Shown here: positions 6,619 to 14,341 of the stretch, one piece after another | How the letters are laid out: each line of letters begins with the position of its first letter | How positions within the stretch are numbered: the first letter of the stretch is position 1 | Assembly (NCBI RefSeq): GCF_900129615.1 | Contig: NZ_FQWI01000002.1 | Location: forward strand, 496,001 to 560,000 | DNA length: 64,000 nt | Direction: 5' to 3' | Source: Pectobacterium carotovorum | Lineage (GTDB): Bacteria > Pseudomonadota > Gammaproteobacteria > Enterobacterales > Enterobacteriaceae | The notes under the pieces: generated by a model | The model's input: only the letters and a program-made list of their open reading frames with translations | Database searches by the model: none | What the model was told of the DNA's origin: nothing | Position numbers and translations under genes: made by a program

Positions 6619-9297
6619 ATGAATAACGAATTACACAAAGAAATTATAAAGCGATTGATAGCAGAATTCCAGTTTAAAGAGCAGGAAGGGTATTTACGCT
6701 ATGGTATTTGCCCCCACTGCCATAAGAAAGAACTGTTTACCAGTATCGAAAAACCTTATGTGCTGAAATGCGGACGGGAAAATAAGTGCGGGGCTGAAAT
6801 TATCGTCAATGCCCATTACGCTGATTTATTTAATCACTGGTCTGAGCGCTACCCACGCACGGAAGCGTCGCCCTGTGCGGCCGCAGATGCCTACTTACGT
6901 GAATCGCGTAATCTGGATATTACCCGTCTTGCAGGATGTTACACACAGGAAAGTTTTCATCAGAAGGGGATGGGGACAGCCACGGTGCGTTTTTCACTCC
7001 CCAGCGGGGGATATTGGGAGCGCCTTATCGATCAGCCGGAACGATTCGAGCGCAAAGCCAATTTTCATGGCGGTTATGCCGGCCAATGGTGGAGTCATTT
7101 GGCTCAGGACTTGAGTAAGCAGAAAGCGATCTGGTTGGTTGAGGGGATTTTTGATGCATTAAGCCTGATGCAAAACGGGATCGCGGCGGTGTCTATCATG
7201 TCGTGCAACAACTACCCAGAACAGGCGTTGGTGCAACTGGCACAAAGTCTGGGTGAACGCCCCAGGCCGGTGCTGGTGTGGGCGCTGGACAACGATCCGG
7301 CAGGGAAAAAATACACCATCCGTCACGCCCGCCGGAGTCAGGAGGCTGGCTGGATGGTCAATGCAGCCTGTGTGCCTGTGGGCAGACAAAAACGCGACTG
7401 GAACGATCTGCACATTCAGGGAAAGTTGACTCCACGCGATCTAAAGGAATATCGCTATCAGGGGGATTTGCTGCTGGCCGACAACGCCGCAGATAAAGCG
7501 CTACGGATTGCTGAGCATACCGAACGGCGGGAGTTTCATTTTGAATTTGATTCGCGTCTGTATTGGTTCAAGCTCGATCTGGACAGACAAATGAAAGCGG
7601 TTGAACGTATTCAGGATGGTGATATCCGGTTTAGTGAGCAGGAAGTAAAAGTGAAAGCGCTGAAAGAAGCCGGTGCCGTGGTAGAAATTGCCAACTGTTA
7701 TCCCGTTCCTCTCTATTTCCAGCGCAGTGAGCCAACGGATGAAGCCTGGTATTACTTCCAAATCAATTTCCCTGGCTCTACGCCGCCGGTGAAAGATATG
7801 TTTAAAGCAAACGATATTGCCACCGCGTCAGAGTTTAAAAAGCGTTTATTGCATGTGGGGAAAGGTGCCTTTTATACCGGCAATACGGATCAGCTTAATC
7901 GCTTTCTCCGTCAGGATTTGCCGGTGATTAAAGAGGTGCAGACACAGAATTTTATCGGCTACAACAAGGTCTGGCAGGGCTGGATATTTAATGCTCTGGC
8001 GGTTTCTGGCGGTAAGGTTTACCACCTCAACAGTGAGGATTATTTCGAGATCGGCACACTGAGTGCCAAAAGCCTCAGCCATAGCCCTGTTCTGGAAATT
8101 AACGCAGACCTCAGCCAATTTAAAACGGACTGGGTACAGGATATCTGGACGGCATTTGGCGCTAAGGGTTACATCGCGCTGGCGTTCTGGCTGGGTTCAT
8201 TGTTTGCGGAACAAATCCGGCAACAGTGCCGCAGCTTTCCGTTTCTGGAAATTGTCGGGGAGCCAGGAACAGGGAAAAGTACCTTGATCGATTTTCTCTG
8301 GAAGCTGTGTGGCCGAGATGATTACGAGGGATTTGACCCGACCAAATCCACGGCCGCAGCCAGAGCACGAAACTTTGCACAGGTTGGCAATCTGCCCGTG
8401 GTACTGATTGAGGGCGATAGAACGCAGGACACCTTACGTCAGCGGGCGTTTGATTTTGATGACCTGAAACCGCTGTATAACGGTAAAGGTATGCGGGCGA
8501 CGGGGGTTAAATCCAACAATAATGAAACCTATGAGCCGCCGTTTCGGGGAAGCATTGTGATCGCGCAGAATGCGGACGTGGGCGGTTCACCGGCATTGCT
8601 CGAACGTATCGTGCATATCCACACCGATAAGAGCGCCCAGACGCCACAAACGCGCCAGGCGGCGGAGCGGCTTGAGCGTGCAACGACAGAGCAGGTATCT
8701 GGGTTTATCCTCCATGTGACACAGTCAGAAACGGCTGTACTCGATACGTTCAATCGCATCTATGAGCAGGCTAAAACCGAGCTGGAGAACCATCCGGAGA
8801 TAAACCATAACCGTATTGCCAAAAACCATGCGCAGCTGATCGCTATGGTTGAAACTTTACCGCTGGTCTTGCCTGTTCAGGCCGATGCCGTTTTTCAAAC
8901 ACGTCAGGCTTTGGTTGCGCTGGCCGCAGAGCGTCGTCAGGCATTGCGTACCGATCCGCCACAGGTGCAGGAGTTCTGGGAGACGTTCGAGTATCTGGAT
9001 TCGCTCGATCGCTACGGACTGAACCACGCCGGAAAAGATAACAGGGAAGGGATGGTGGCGGTGAATTTCCAGCACTTTATCCAGATGGCATCTGAATATC
9101 GGGTTAACCAGTCATTTGTGATTAGCGACCTGAAAAAACAGCTTAAAGGCGGCACCAGCTTCCAGTTTACGGGCAACAAACCCGTGCGTAGTCTCCCCAA
9201 TGAGTTATACAACAAGGGCAAAGGTCAGCATGATGTGATGCGCCCTGAAGTTGTTCGCTGCTGGGTATTCAAACGTAACGAGCTGCAGCACAGTTAA
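6619..9297 (+). CDS. P4 alpha-like primase-helicase (TOPRIM plus AAA+ ATPase)
   Basis: This 892-aa protein starts at ATG 6619, placed just after the terminator hairpin and GGAG; the longer frame from 6553 would run through the hairpin. Residues about 20-60 carry a zinc ribbon (CPHCHKK, then CGRENKCG). A TOPRIM core follows (WLVEGIFDALSL and WALDNDPAGKK). A DUF927-like region leads to an ATPase with Walker A EPGTGKSTL and Walker B-like VVLIEGDR. In P4, alpha primes, unwinds and recognises the origin iterons; the matching iteron field lies directly downstream. All key motifs are intact. Confidence 0.9.
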   Translation: MNNELHKEIIKRLIAEFQFKEQEGYLRYGICPHCHKKELFTSIEKPYVLKCGRENKCGAEIIVNAHYADLFNHWSERYPRTEASPCAAADAYLRESRNLDITRLAGCYTQESFHQKGMGTATVRFSLPSGGYWERLIDQPERFERKANFHGGYAGQWWSHLAQDLSKQKAIWLVEGIFDALSLMQNGIAAVSIMSCNNYPEQALVQLAQSLGERPRPVLVWALDNDPAGKKYTIRHARRSQEAGWMVNAACVPVGRQKRDWNDLHIQGKLTPRDLKEYRYQGDLLLADNAADKALRIAEHTERREFHFEFDSRLYWFKLDLDRQMKAVERIQDGDIRFSEQEVKVKALKEAGAVVEIANCYPVPLYFQRSEPTDEAWYYFQINFPGSTPPVKDMFKANDIATASEFKKRLLHVGKGAFYTGNTDQLNRFLRQDLPVIKEVQTQNFIGYNKVWQGWIFNALAVSGGKVYHLNSEDYFEIGTLSAKSLSHSPVLEINADLSQFKTDWVQDIWTAFGAKGYIALAFWLGSLFAEQIRQQCRSFPFLEIVGEPGTGKSTLIDFLWKLCGRDDYEGFDPTKSTAAARARNFAQVGNLPVVLIEGDRTQDTLRQRAFDFDDLKPLYNGKGMRATGVKSNNNETYEPPFRGSIVIAQNADVGGSPALLERIVHIHTDKSAQTPQTRQAAERLERATTEQVSGFILHVTQSETAVLDTFNRIYEQAKTELENHPEINHNRIAKNHAQLIAMVETLPLVLPVQADAVFQTRQALVALAAERRQALRTDPPQVQEFWETFEYLDSLDRYGLNHAGKDNREGMVAVNFQHFIQMASEYRVNQSFVISDLKKQLKGGTSFQFTGNKPVRSLPNELYNKGKGQHDVMRPEVVRCWVFKRNELQHS

Positions 9298-9450
9298 ATC
9301 CAGCGATGCTGGCCAACGGATGGCCGGTATCACTGATAGCTTTACCGTCCTTCACACTCTCCCCCTAACTCACCCATGCACACCCTCATAATTGGTTGAA
9401 AAGTAGCCTTTGTGCGCCATTTTCAAAATTTTAGGGGGTACACCGGAAAA

Positions 9451-9716
9451 GCGTTACAAGTGTTACAAGGTTAAAAAATACCATTTAATATATTGAATAA
9501 TATGACTATTTAAGAATTTTAAAACCGTTACAAAAGCGTTACGGAAGCGTCACGATGTAACGGTTATGAAGTGTTACAGAATGGGTTTTTAACTCATTGA
9601 TTTTATTAGGTGTAACACTTTGCGTAACTGCTTGTAACGCCCAAAGTGTTACATGATTTTCTGTTATTTATCAGTGCATTGGGTAGGGTTTTTATGGGGT
9701 GTAACGGTTGTAACAG
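9451..9716. other. Replication origin with GTGTTACA-type iterons
   Basis: About a dozen copies of GYGTTACA or its reverse complement lie here: forward at 9451, 9460, 9525, 9536, 9571 and 9646; reverse (TGTAACRS) at 9556, 9611, 9633, 9700 and 9709; weaker variants at 9547 and 9621. The whole 9298-9957 interval is AT-rich and has no credible gene. Clustered iterons right after an alpha-type primase match the P4 replication layout, where the C-terminus of alpha binds the iterons. Confidence 0.75.
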
Positions 9717-9876
9717 TTTTCCGATGGCTGACTGAAAATAGAAAGTGACAGTGAAAAAAGAAAAGGTGAAGAGAATAGAAAATTTTCTCTGAATCATCTT
9801 TTCACTGTACTAGATTGATATATATTTTTAATAAAAACAAATGGTTAAATTCTATTTCTGATCTTTTGTATTCTAG

Positions 9877-9937
9877 GTTGACAAAATAAGGAATATGCAC
9901 CAACATTCAAGTTGACAAAACTTACTATTTGCACCAA
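9877..9937. promoter_or_regulatory. Tandem 27-bp operator-like repeats
   Basis: Two units of 27 bp at 9877-9903 and 9911-9937, 34 bp apart, share GTTGACAAAA at the left and GCACCAA at the right with a partly conserved middle. They sit immediately upstream of the two-gene unit that encodes an XRE repressor, and are good candidates for its autoregulatory operators. The TTGACA could also serve as a -35 element. Confidence 0.6.
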
Positions 9938-9957
9938 TTCCTACAGAGAGAATTTTA

Positions 9958-10557
9958 ATGTCAGAACATACTTTACCTGTGCCTAGTCAGTTTCACCCTC
10001 AATTGACGGTTGAGCGTTTATCTATCGTCGCTGAAGGTATTCTAAAAGTTTTAGATGATACATACAGGCAGTTATCAAGCTCACTTGATGATAATTACAC
10101 GAGAGGAACATGTACTTTCGGACGCCAGCGACAATATCTAATCCAGTTATGTACAAGTAAGACCCACGATTGGTTAGCGTTAACTCACGCCGGTATGGAT
10201 GTTACATTTGAGATCGAGAGTATTCCTGTTCGTTTTTTTGCTGACGATCCTGAAAATCCCAAAAAACCGGGTTTTTTCCGCCGTAATTCCGTCGATCAAC
10301 TATGGGCACCAGAAGCAACAATACCTACAATGTGGCGTTTTGTGGTTGAGAAGCCGGAGTTTGAGGGGGAAGGTGCTCGGGTGCATTTTGTTGGCTACAG
10401 CCCCCTGGGGGAAGTCCTGAGTCTTTGGACATATGGCGAAGAACGGGTTGCAATGTTGCACTCAACCGACGACACCCCGCCTGCACCGGTTGAAATTGTG
10501 TTGGATGATATCAGCGCTTCTGTTACTGAAAAAGACAAGAAGAGCGATGCAGAATAA
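9958..10557 (+). CDS. Hypothetical partner of the XRE/ImmA protein
   Basis: A 199-aa soluble protein that I do not recognise. Residues 1-45 look helical, 50-170 are mixed beta, and the last 20 are charged and probably disordered. GAGAGA precedes the ATG. It is 13 bases upstream of the XRE/ImmA gene, so the two form one operon preceded by tandem operators. The arrangement resembles toxin-antitoxin or phage-defence cargo of P4-like satellites, but no catalytic motif is visible in this protein. Confidence 0.7.
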   Translation: MSEHTLPVPSQFHPQLTVERLSIVAEGILKVLDDTYRQLSSSLDDNYTRGTCTFGRQRQYLIQLCTSKTHDWLALTHAGMDVTFEIESIPVRFFADDPENPKKPGFFRRNSVDQLWAPEATIPTMWRFVVEKPEFEGEGARVHFVGYSPLGEVLSLWTYGEERVAMLHSTDDTPPAPVEIVLDDISASVTEKDKKSDAE

Positions 10558-10570
10558 TAGTAGGTGAAAA

Positions 10571-11686
10571 GTGTTTAACGGTTCTAATTTGCGGTTAGCT
10601 CGTCTGTATCACGAGTTATCATTGGAGCAAGTGGCTGAGCGGGTCGATAAGACCCGCCAGTATATACAGCGGCTGGAATCTGGCTCTGCTGTGCCCACTC
10701 CTGAGCTTGCGAATAAATTAGCTGCCGTCTTACAGGTCATGCCTGAATTTTTCGAAGCGCAAGAGCAGTCTCCCGTGAATGAGGAAATTGTTCATTTCCG
10801 TAAACGCAGTACTACTCGTATGGCGACTAAATTAGCAACGCTTGCTAAAGCTGAGTTATATCGTCGCCTGATTGAAGTTTTTGAAGAATATCTTAATTTA
10901 CCGGCTGTTAAGTTTCCGGAAATGAAGGTACATACTCAGGAAGACATTGAAAAGGCAGCGGAGAAATGTCGAACTGATTGGGGATTAGGCTTTGGGCCGA
11001 TTGATAACATGACTCGATTGGCTGAAAAGCTAGGGGCATTTGTTACCTCTTTCGACTCTGTATCTGATGATGTGGATGCGCTTTCTGTTCCGTTAAGCCG
11101 TCCTTTCATTGTCAGAAATACTGCCAAGAAGTCGCCTTGTCGTCAGCGTTTTGATATTGCTCATGAGGTTGCGCATTTGATTTTGCACGAAGGCATCTCT
11201 ACAGGTGACAGAGTGACAGAATCACAAGCGAATCGTTTTGCGTCGGCATTACTTTTACCGCGCTCGGCTATGGCGAAGTATTTTCCTCGGCCAATTGGTG
11301 GACGTATCGACTGGCAAGGGCTTAGTCAGTTCAAACTGACGTGGAAAGTAAGTAAAGCAGCTATCATCTATCGAGCACATCAGCTTTCACTTTTGACGGA
11401 TGCCCAGTACAAAACGGCATTTTTCGGCCTAAAACGTAAAGGGGAAGCAATTGATGAGAAAGAAGATTGTCTGATACCAAATGAAAGGCCTGAGCTTTTT
11501 CATCGAGCTATGAAGTTTCTTTTAACGGATTTGATGGTTGATGCTGATGCGTTAGCACATCGTTTGAAGATCACGCCAGCTATGTTGGCAGAACTGGCGA
11601 ACGATAACTTACTAACAGACACTTCTATTGGAAAAGTATCAGGAAATGTAGTTTCTATGTCTTCTTACCGAATGAAGATAGTTTGA
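10571..11686 (+). CDS. XRE-family regulator fused to ImmA/IrrE metallopeptidase
   Basis: A 371-aa protein starting at GTG 10571. Residues about 5-60 are an XRE helix-turn-helix (LSLEQVAERVDKTRQYIQRL). Residues about 170-260 are an M78/ImmA zinc peptidase with HExxH in FDIAHEVAHLILHEG and the third-ligand helix ESQANRFASALLLP. ImmA peptidases usually cleave a repressor; fused forms are common in mobile-element switches, toxin-antitoxin modules and some defence loci. It is cotranscribed with the 199-aa gene and ended by a strong terminator, so the pair is a self-contained cargo module. Confidence 0.85.
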   Translation: MFNGSNLRLARLYHELSLEQVAERVDKTRQYIQRLESGSAVPTPELANKLAAVLQVMPEFFEAQEQSPVNEEIVHFRKRSTTRMATKLATLAKAELYRRLIEVFEEYLNLPAVKFPEMKVHTQEDIEKAAEKCRTDWGLGFGPIDNMTRLAEKLGAFVTSFDSVSDDVDALSVPLSRPFIVRNTAKKSPCRQRFDIAHEVAHLILHEGISTGDRVTESQANRFASALLLPRSAMAKYFPRPIGGRIDWQGLSQFKLTWKVSKAAIIYRAHQLSLLTDAQYKTAFFGLKRKGEAIDEKEDCLIPNERPELFHRAMKFLLTDLMVDADALAHRLKITPAMLAELANDNLLTDTSIGKVSGNVVSMSSYRMKIV

Positions 11687-11699
11687 TATTGTTCTACCT

Positions 11700-11730
11700 G
11701 AATCCCGTGTCCACGGGATTCATTTTTTCT
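11700..11730 (+). terminator. Rho-independent terminator of the XRE/ImmA operon
   Basis: GAATCCCGTG (11700-11709) and CACGGGATTC (11712-11721) form a near-perfect hairpin followed by ATTTTTTCT. Confidence 0.85.
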
Positions 11731-11863
11731 CGTCAAAATCACCGCATAAAGTTGCACAAAAATGCATAATTTTTTTGATGCTATCTACCCCTTTTCGCAC
11801 CAGTTCTGGCGCGGGTTTGCCCTTGCTGCACAACTGCACAAAAACGCGCTATTTTAATGCGCG

Positions 11864-11892
11864 GGCGTGGAGGGGGGACAATTGCGCGCTGA
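11864..11892 (+). other. P2/P4-type cos packaging site
   Basis: The sequence GGCGTGGAGGGGGGACAAT (11864-11882) followed by TGCGCGCTGA (11883-11892) aligns with the 19-base cohesive end of P2, GGCGAGGCGGGGAAAGCAC, and its conserved flank TGCGCGCTGA as I recall it: 13 of 19 plus all 10 flank positions. Position fits P4, where cos separates the replication and late regions. The rest of 11731-12221 has no credible gene. It holds two TGCACAAAAA motifs (about 11753 and 11836) and GC-rich DNA left of cos. Confidence 0.75.
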
Positions 11893-12221
11893 GGGATCTG
11901 GGTGATACCGATGTTTATTTGCTGTAAGAAAGACCATGCTTATCTAACGCAGTATGAGACATGCCCTGTGATATCCATCAAAATGGAACGCTTAAAATCG
12001 TTTCTAGGGGCTTACATGAAAGCGGTAGCCAATCGCTAATCCTTGTTATATAGGCATGATATTTATTTTTTATTTGTGAATTATTTTGATTGAAAACCAC
12101 GGTGAGACTGATCAGTGCTCACTTAATGATAAGCGCAGCATAGAAAATGTTTGGCAGAGTCAGGTGCGGTGTAAGCGGTCTTTTGCCTGGAAAAAATCGT
12201 ATTACACCGGATGGGAAAAGA

Positions 12222-12455
12222 TTACTTCAGGAACGGGAAGCGCTCATCAAAATTCATGTGGTAAACGGACTCAGCCGTAGCTGTGCCGGTGTTATCAGAC
12301 TCTGGCGTTTGAGCCAGATAGGTTGTTACTGCATCCAGTATCAGCGCAGTGTAGCCACGCTTTGACCGTTTACACTGTCGCTCAATTTCTGCGTCGATCT
12401 GGTGAGGTACACGCAATGTCCTTATCCGTGTTTTACCGTTACTGCTGCCTTTCAT
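12222..12455 (-). CDS. Small RHH-type repressor
   Basis: A 77-aa protein starting at the internal ATG 12455 (GGGGATCAAGAC upstream), since the longer frame lacks a ribosome site and crosses operator repeats. The core IRTLRVPHQIDAEIERQCKR followed by GYTALILDAVTTYL is typical of ribbon-helix-helix proteins. It is divergent from the coiled-coil gene at 12618, with three copies of one palindrome between the two, and probably represses both. Confidence 0.72.
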   Translation of the reverse strand: MKGSSNGKTRIRTLRVPHQIDAEIERQCKRSKRGYTALILDAVTTYLAQTPESDNTGTATAESVYHMNFDERFPFLK

Positions 12456-12473
12456 GTCTTGATCCCCAGCGTT

Positions 12474-12598
12474 GTGTAATACACCCAATTCTTCATCTGG
12501 TTGCAGGCCAGCAAAAGTATACTTCGGTGTAATACGCCGGCGACAAACATAATCGCGGGATTTCCCAAGCTCAGATGGTGAATATAGGTGTATTACAC
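12474..12598. promoter_or_regulatory. Three GTGTAATACAC palindromes (RHH operators)
   Basis: GTGTAATACAC at 12474-12484, GTGTAATACGC at 12527-12537 and GTGTATTACAC at 12588-12598. They fill the divergent promoter region, the first just upstream of the leftward repressor start and the last just upstream of the rightward ribosome site. Confidence 0.68.
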
Positions 12599-12617
12599 TA
12601 CTGAGAAGGACGTAAAA

Positions 12618-13430
12618 ATGACTACCCCTATTCATGACGCTGTTTCAGATAAAAGCCCTGCACGGCAACGGCTGGATGAGATTGCTAATATGTTTTCTGC
12701 ACTGGAGGCCGATATTGAGCAGGAACGGCGAACCCTGGCCAATCTTGTGGAAAGTCATCGTCAGGCAGAAGCAGAGCTAAAAGAGAATGATGGAAAATGG
12801 GAAAGTATTCTCATGGAAAATAACGGCGTAGAGAATACTGAGTCAGAGCGGGCTTTGTTTCTTACTACTACCGCTAAGGCTAAAATAGCCCGTTTATCTG
12901 TCTTGATGAAAGATCAAAAACGAAAGGTAACCGAAATGAATATTCGGCTGGGCGGCATGACCGTTGAATATAACAATGCATTTTCCAATGTCACTGCCCC
13001 CATCGTTAAGCGTGAGGTTGAACAACTTATCACCGAGCTGCATGATTTAATGGCACCGCGGATTAGCCGAGTCGTTGGACTGTGTAGAATGTATGGTGTC
13101 AGTGTTCGTGAAACACTGGCAGCGGTTTATTTCACTACTACATACAGAAACGAAAAGGGGGAACTAATTGATGTGGGGCGTTTTGAAAAAATTATGTCAA
13201 CGGATGATGTCGAGTCATCAATAATCAATTCTGTTAAAACTATCATTCGCAGTGACAGTATTAAGCTAACCGATAGTGAGTTACCGGATGATCATCCCGG
13301 CGCGTATCCACGAAATGTTTTCAGAGCGATGAAAAATACCCCTTCTCCGGCACAATTATCGCGTGCCAAGTCTGATGCGGAATACAAAGAAAAACTGTTC
13401 ACTGGGGAAATCCCATTTAGTAATTTGTGA
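12618..13430 (+). CDS. Coiled-coil protein, possibly Psu-like
   Basis: A 270-aa protein from ATG 12618 (AAGGACG upstream). Residues about 15-120 are strongly helical and heptad-like, and residues 120-270 form a second domain ending SRAKSDAEYKEKLFTGEIPFSNL. Its place, between cos and the Delta-like genes, is where P4 carries psu and sid. P4 Psu (190 aa) decorates capsids and inhibits Rho and has a comparable coiled-coil-first layout, but I cannot see clear sequence identity, so the assignment is tentative. Confidence 0.5.
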   Translation: MTTPIHDAVSDKSPARQRLDEIANMFSALEADIEQERRTLANLVESHRQAEAELKENDGKWESILMENNGVENTESERALFLTTTAKAKIARLSVLMKDQKRKVTEMNIRLGGMTVEYNNAFSNVTAPIVKREVEQLITELHDLMAPRISRVVGLCRMYGVSVRETLAAVYFTTTYRNEKGELIDVGRFEKIMSTDDVESSIINSVKTIIRSDSIKLTDSELPDDHPGAYPRNVFRAMKNTPSPAQLSRAKSDAEYKEKLFTGEIPFSNL

Positions 13431-13437
13431 GGCCAGC

Positions 13438-13644
13438 ATGAAAAAGATGAAATTAACATTCAAAGGCAAGGATATGTACGCCTCTCAGGAAGAGATTATC
13501 TCCTTGATGTCAGCCTGCGAAAAAGCACTGTCTGGAAATCATGAGGGGAGACGTGAGCAGTATCTGAACCAACAAGATACTACTCAACATTTTAATCGCC
13601 ATTTACCCGATGAGGGACGTCAGAGTTATTTGGCTGACTGTTAG
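13438..13644 (+). CDS. Small hypothetical protein after the coiled-coil gene
   Basis: A 68-aa protein starting 7 bases after the preceding stop, with GAGG upstream. It is basic at the N-terminus and helical. Its last 53 bases overlap the end of the convergent zinc-finger gene. Function unknown. Confidence 0.55.
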   Translation: MKKMKLTFKGKDMYASQEEIISLMSACEKALSGNHEGRREQYLNQQDTTQHFNRHLPDEGRQSYLADC

Positions 13645-13843
13645 GAAAGATACTGTCACAGGTAGCGCTACGGTGTGCTACCTGTTCGTTGTCTGATGTG
13701 CTTACTCTCAGTTCTTCAATTGTGGTGAAGCAATGGCCGCATAGCAAGTTTTTGCACTGATGGTAGCGGCGATAACTGTTTTCTCCAATTTTTTCCACCC
13801 CTCTGTCTCCTGCGACTTTACCGCAGTATTTACAAGTGATCAT
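13592..13843 (-). CDS. Ogr/Delta-like zinc-finger activator, second half
   Basis: An 83-aa protein with the Ogr/Delta pattern C-x2-C (CKYC, residues 4-7) and C-x4-C (CKNLLC, about 30-35), plus the RRYHQC stretch seen in the family. Ogr/Delta proteins activate late promoters of P2-type phages and of P4. It begins inside the last 14 bases of the upstream zinc-finger gene in another frame, so translation is coupled. Its C-terminal tail beyond about residue 50 covers a hairpin and may not be conserved. Confidence 0.75.
   Translation of the reverse strand: MITCKYCGKVAGDRGVEKIGENSYRRYHQCKNLLCGHCFTTIEELRVSTSDNEQVAHRSATCDSIFPNSQPNNSDVPHRVNGD
13658..13685. terminator. Hairpin between convergent late genes
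   Basis: ACAGGTAGC (13658-13666) pairs perfectly with GCTACCTGT (13677-13685). It lies between the convergent operons and could terminate in either direction, although T-runs are weak and it sits inside the tail of the zinc-finger ORF. Confidence 0.5.
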
Positions 13844-14081
13844 AGCGACCTTGCCTCATCTCTATACAGCGCGTTTTTATTGTTGCGGGGATGCTGGCGT
13901 TTTCTTCAGCCTGGTTAAGGGCAACCTCATACCATTGTAATGATGTGCATTTAAATCCGCATTCTTGACCGGTACAAACGCGGTAGATGCTGCGCACATT
14001 GGCATCTAAAGCAAGGCTTGTACGTGCCCGCATCCATGCCCCACATTTAGGGCATTCTGGGAGTTTTTTACGTGGTTCCAT
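13830..14081 (-). CDS. Ogr/Delta-like zinc-finger activator, first half
   Basis: An 83-aa protein with C-x2-C (CPKC) and C-x4-C (CTGQEC) separated by about 24 residues. ATG 14081 is used; a GTG at 14093 would add four residues. P4 Delta is a single chain of two Ogr domains in tandem. Here the two domains are separate genes overlapping by 14 bases, in the same order. The pair probably trans-activates helper and satellite late promoters. Confidence 0.75.
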   Translation of the reverse strand: MEPRKKLPECPKCGAWMRARTSLALDANVRSIYRVCTGQECGFKCTSLQWYEVALNQAEENASIPATIKTRCIEMRQGRYDHL

Positions 14082-14134
14082 AGTGTGTCCCACTAAAAAT
14101 ATTGCTTATGCGTACATTATAACGGGAATACGAT

Positions 14135-14155
14135 TGGGGGTACATCTGGGGGTAT
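14135..14155 (+). repeat. Right-end copy of the integrase arm sites
   Basis: TGGGGGTAC (14135-14143) and TGGGGGTAT (14147-14155) repeat the pair at 1899-1919 with the same 12-bp spacing, differing at one of 21 positions. This marks the right end of the P4-like element. Confidence 0.75.
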
Positions 14156-14212
14156 GAAAAACTTAGAATAAAATATTATCTATATAAATCATATCTTATT
14201 TTAATGAGTTAT

Positions 14213-14228
14213 ATTCCCTTCACGCTCA
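14213..14228 (+). repeat. Degenerate attachment core between the two elements
   Basis: ATTCCCTTCAC (14213-14223) is an exact 11-base match to the tRNA-derived core, and GCTCA follows where the intact core has TCGCTCCA. It lies 58 bases right of the arm sites, where the P4-like attR / second-element attL should be. The damage suggests this internal junction can no longer recombine well. Confidence 0.55.
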
Positions 14229-14341
14229 TGACCTTCTTAAAAACCTCTAACTTACTGAATCCTAAGGGACACGGCTTAACGCCTCCTTACAGAGTTACTT
14301 ACTGTAACCTACTGTGTAACCCTGCTCAGGGCATACAGACC

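Larger units (their letters stand above)
1785..14228 (+). mobile_element. P4-like phage satellite integrated at tRNA-Gly
   Basis: This roughly 12.4-kb element (P4 itself is about 11.6 kb) has the P4 gene set: P4-type integrase next to the tRNA, AlpA, Icd/Ash-like small proteins, a TOPRIM primase-helicase followed by an iteron origin, a P2/P4-type cos sequence, a possible Psu-like gene and Ogr/Delta zinc fingers. No structural genes are present, as expected for a satellite that uses capsids of a P2-type helper. The right boundary is inferred from a near-identical repeat of the left arm sites (14135-14155) and a degenerate attachment core (14213-14228). Confidence 0.8.

Noticed and set aside
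9606-9797. A 63-codon ORF in the origin region
   Set aside because: It overlaps the iteron cluster, lacks a ribosome site and encodes low-complexity sequence.
12086-12365. Two overlapping plus-strand ORFs between cos and the RHH gene
   Set aside because: They are shadows of the leftward RHH repressor gene with no ribosome site or conserved features.
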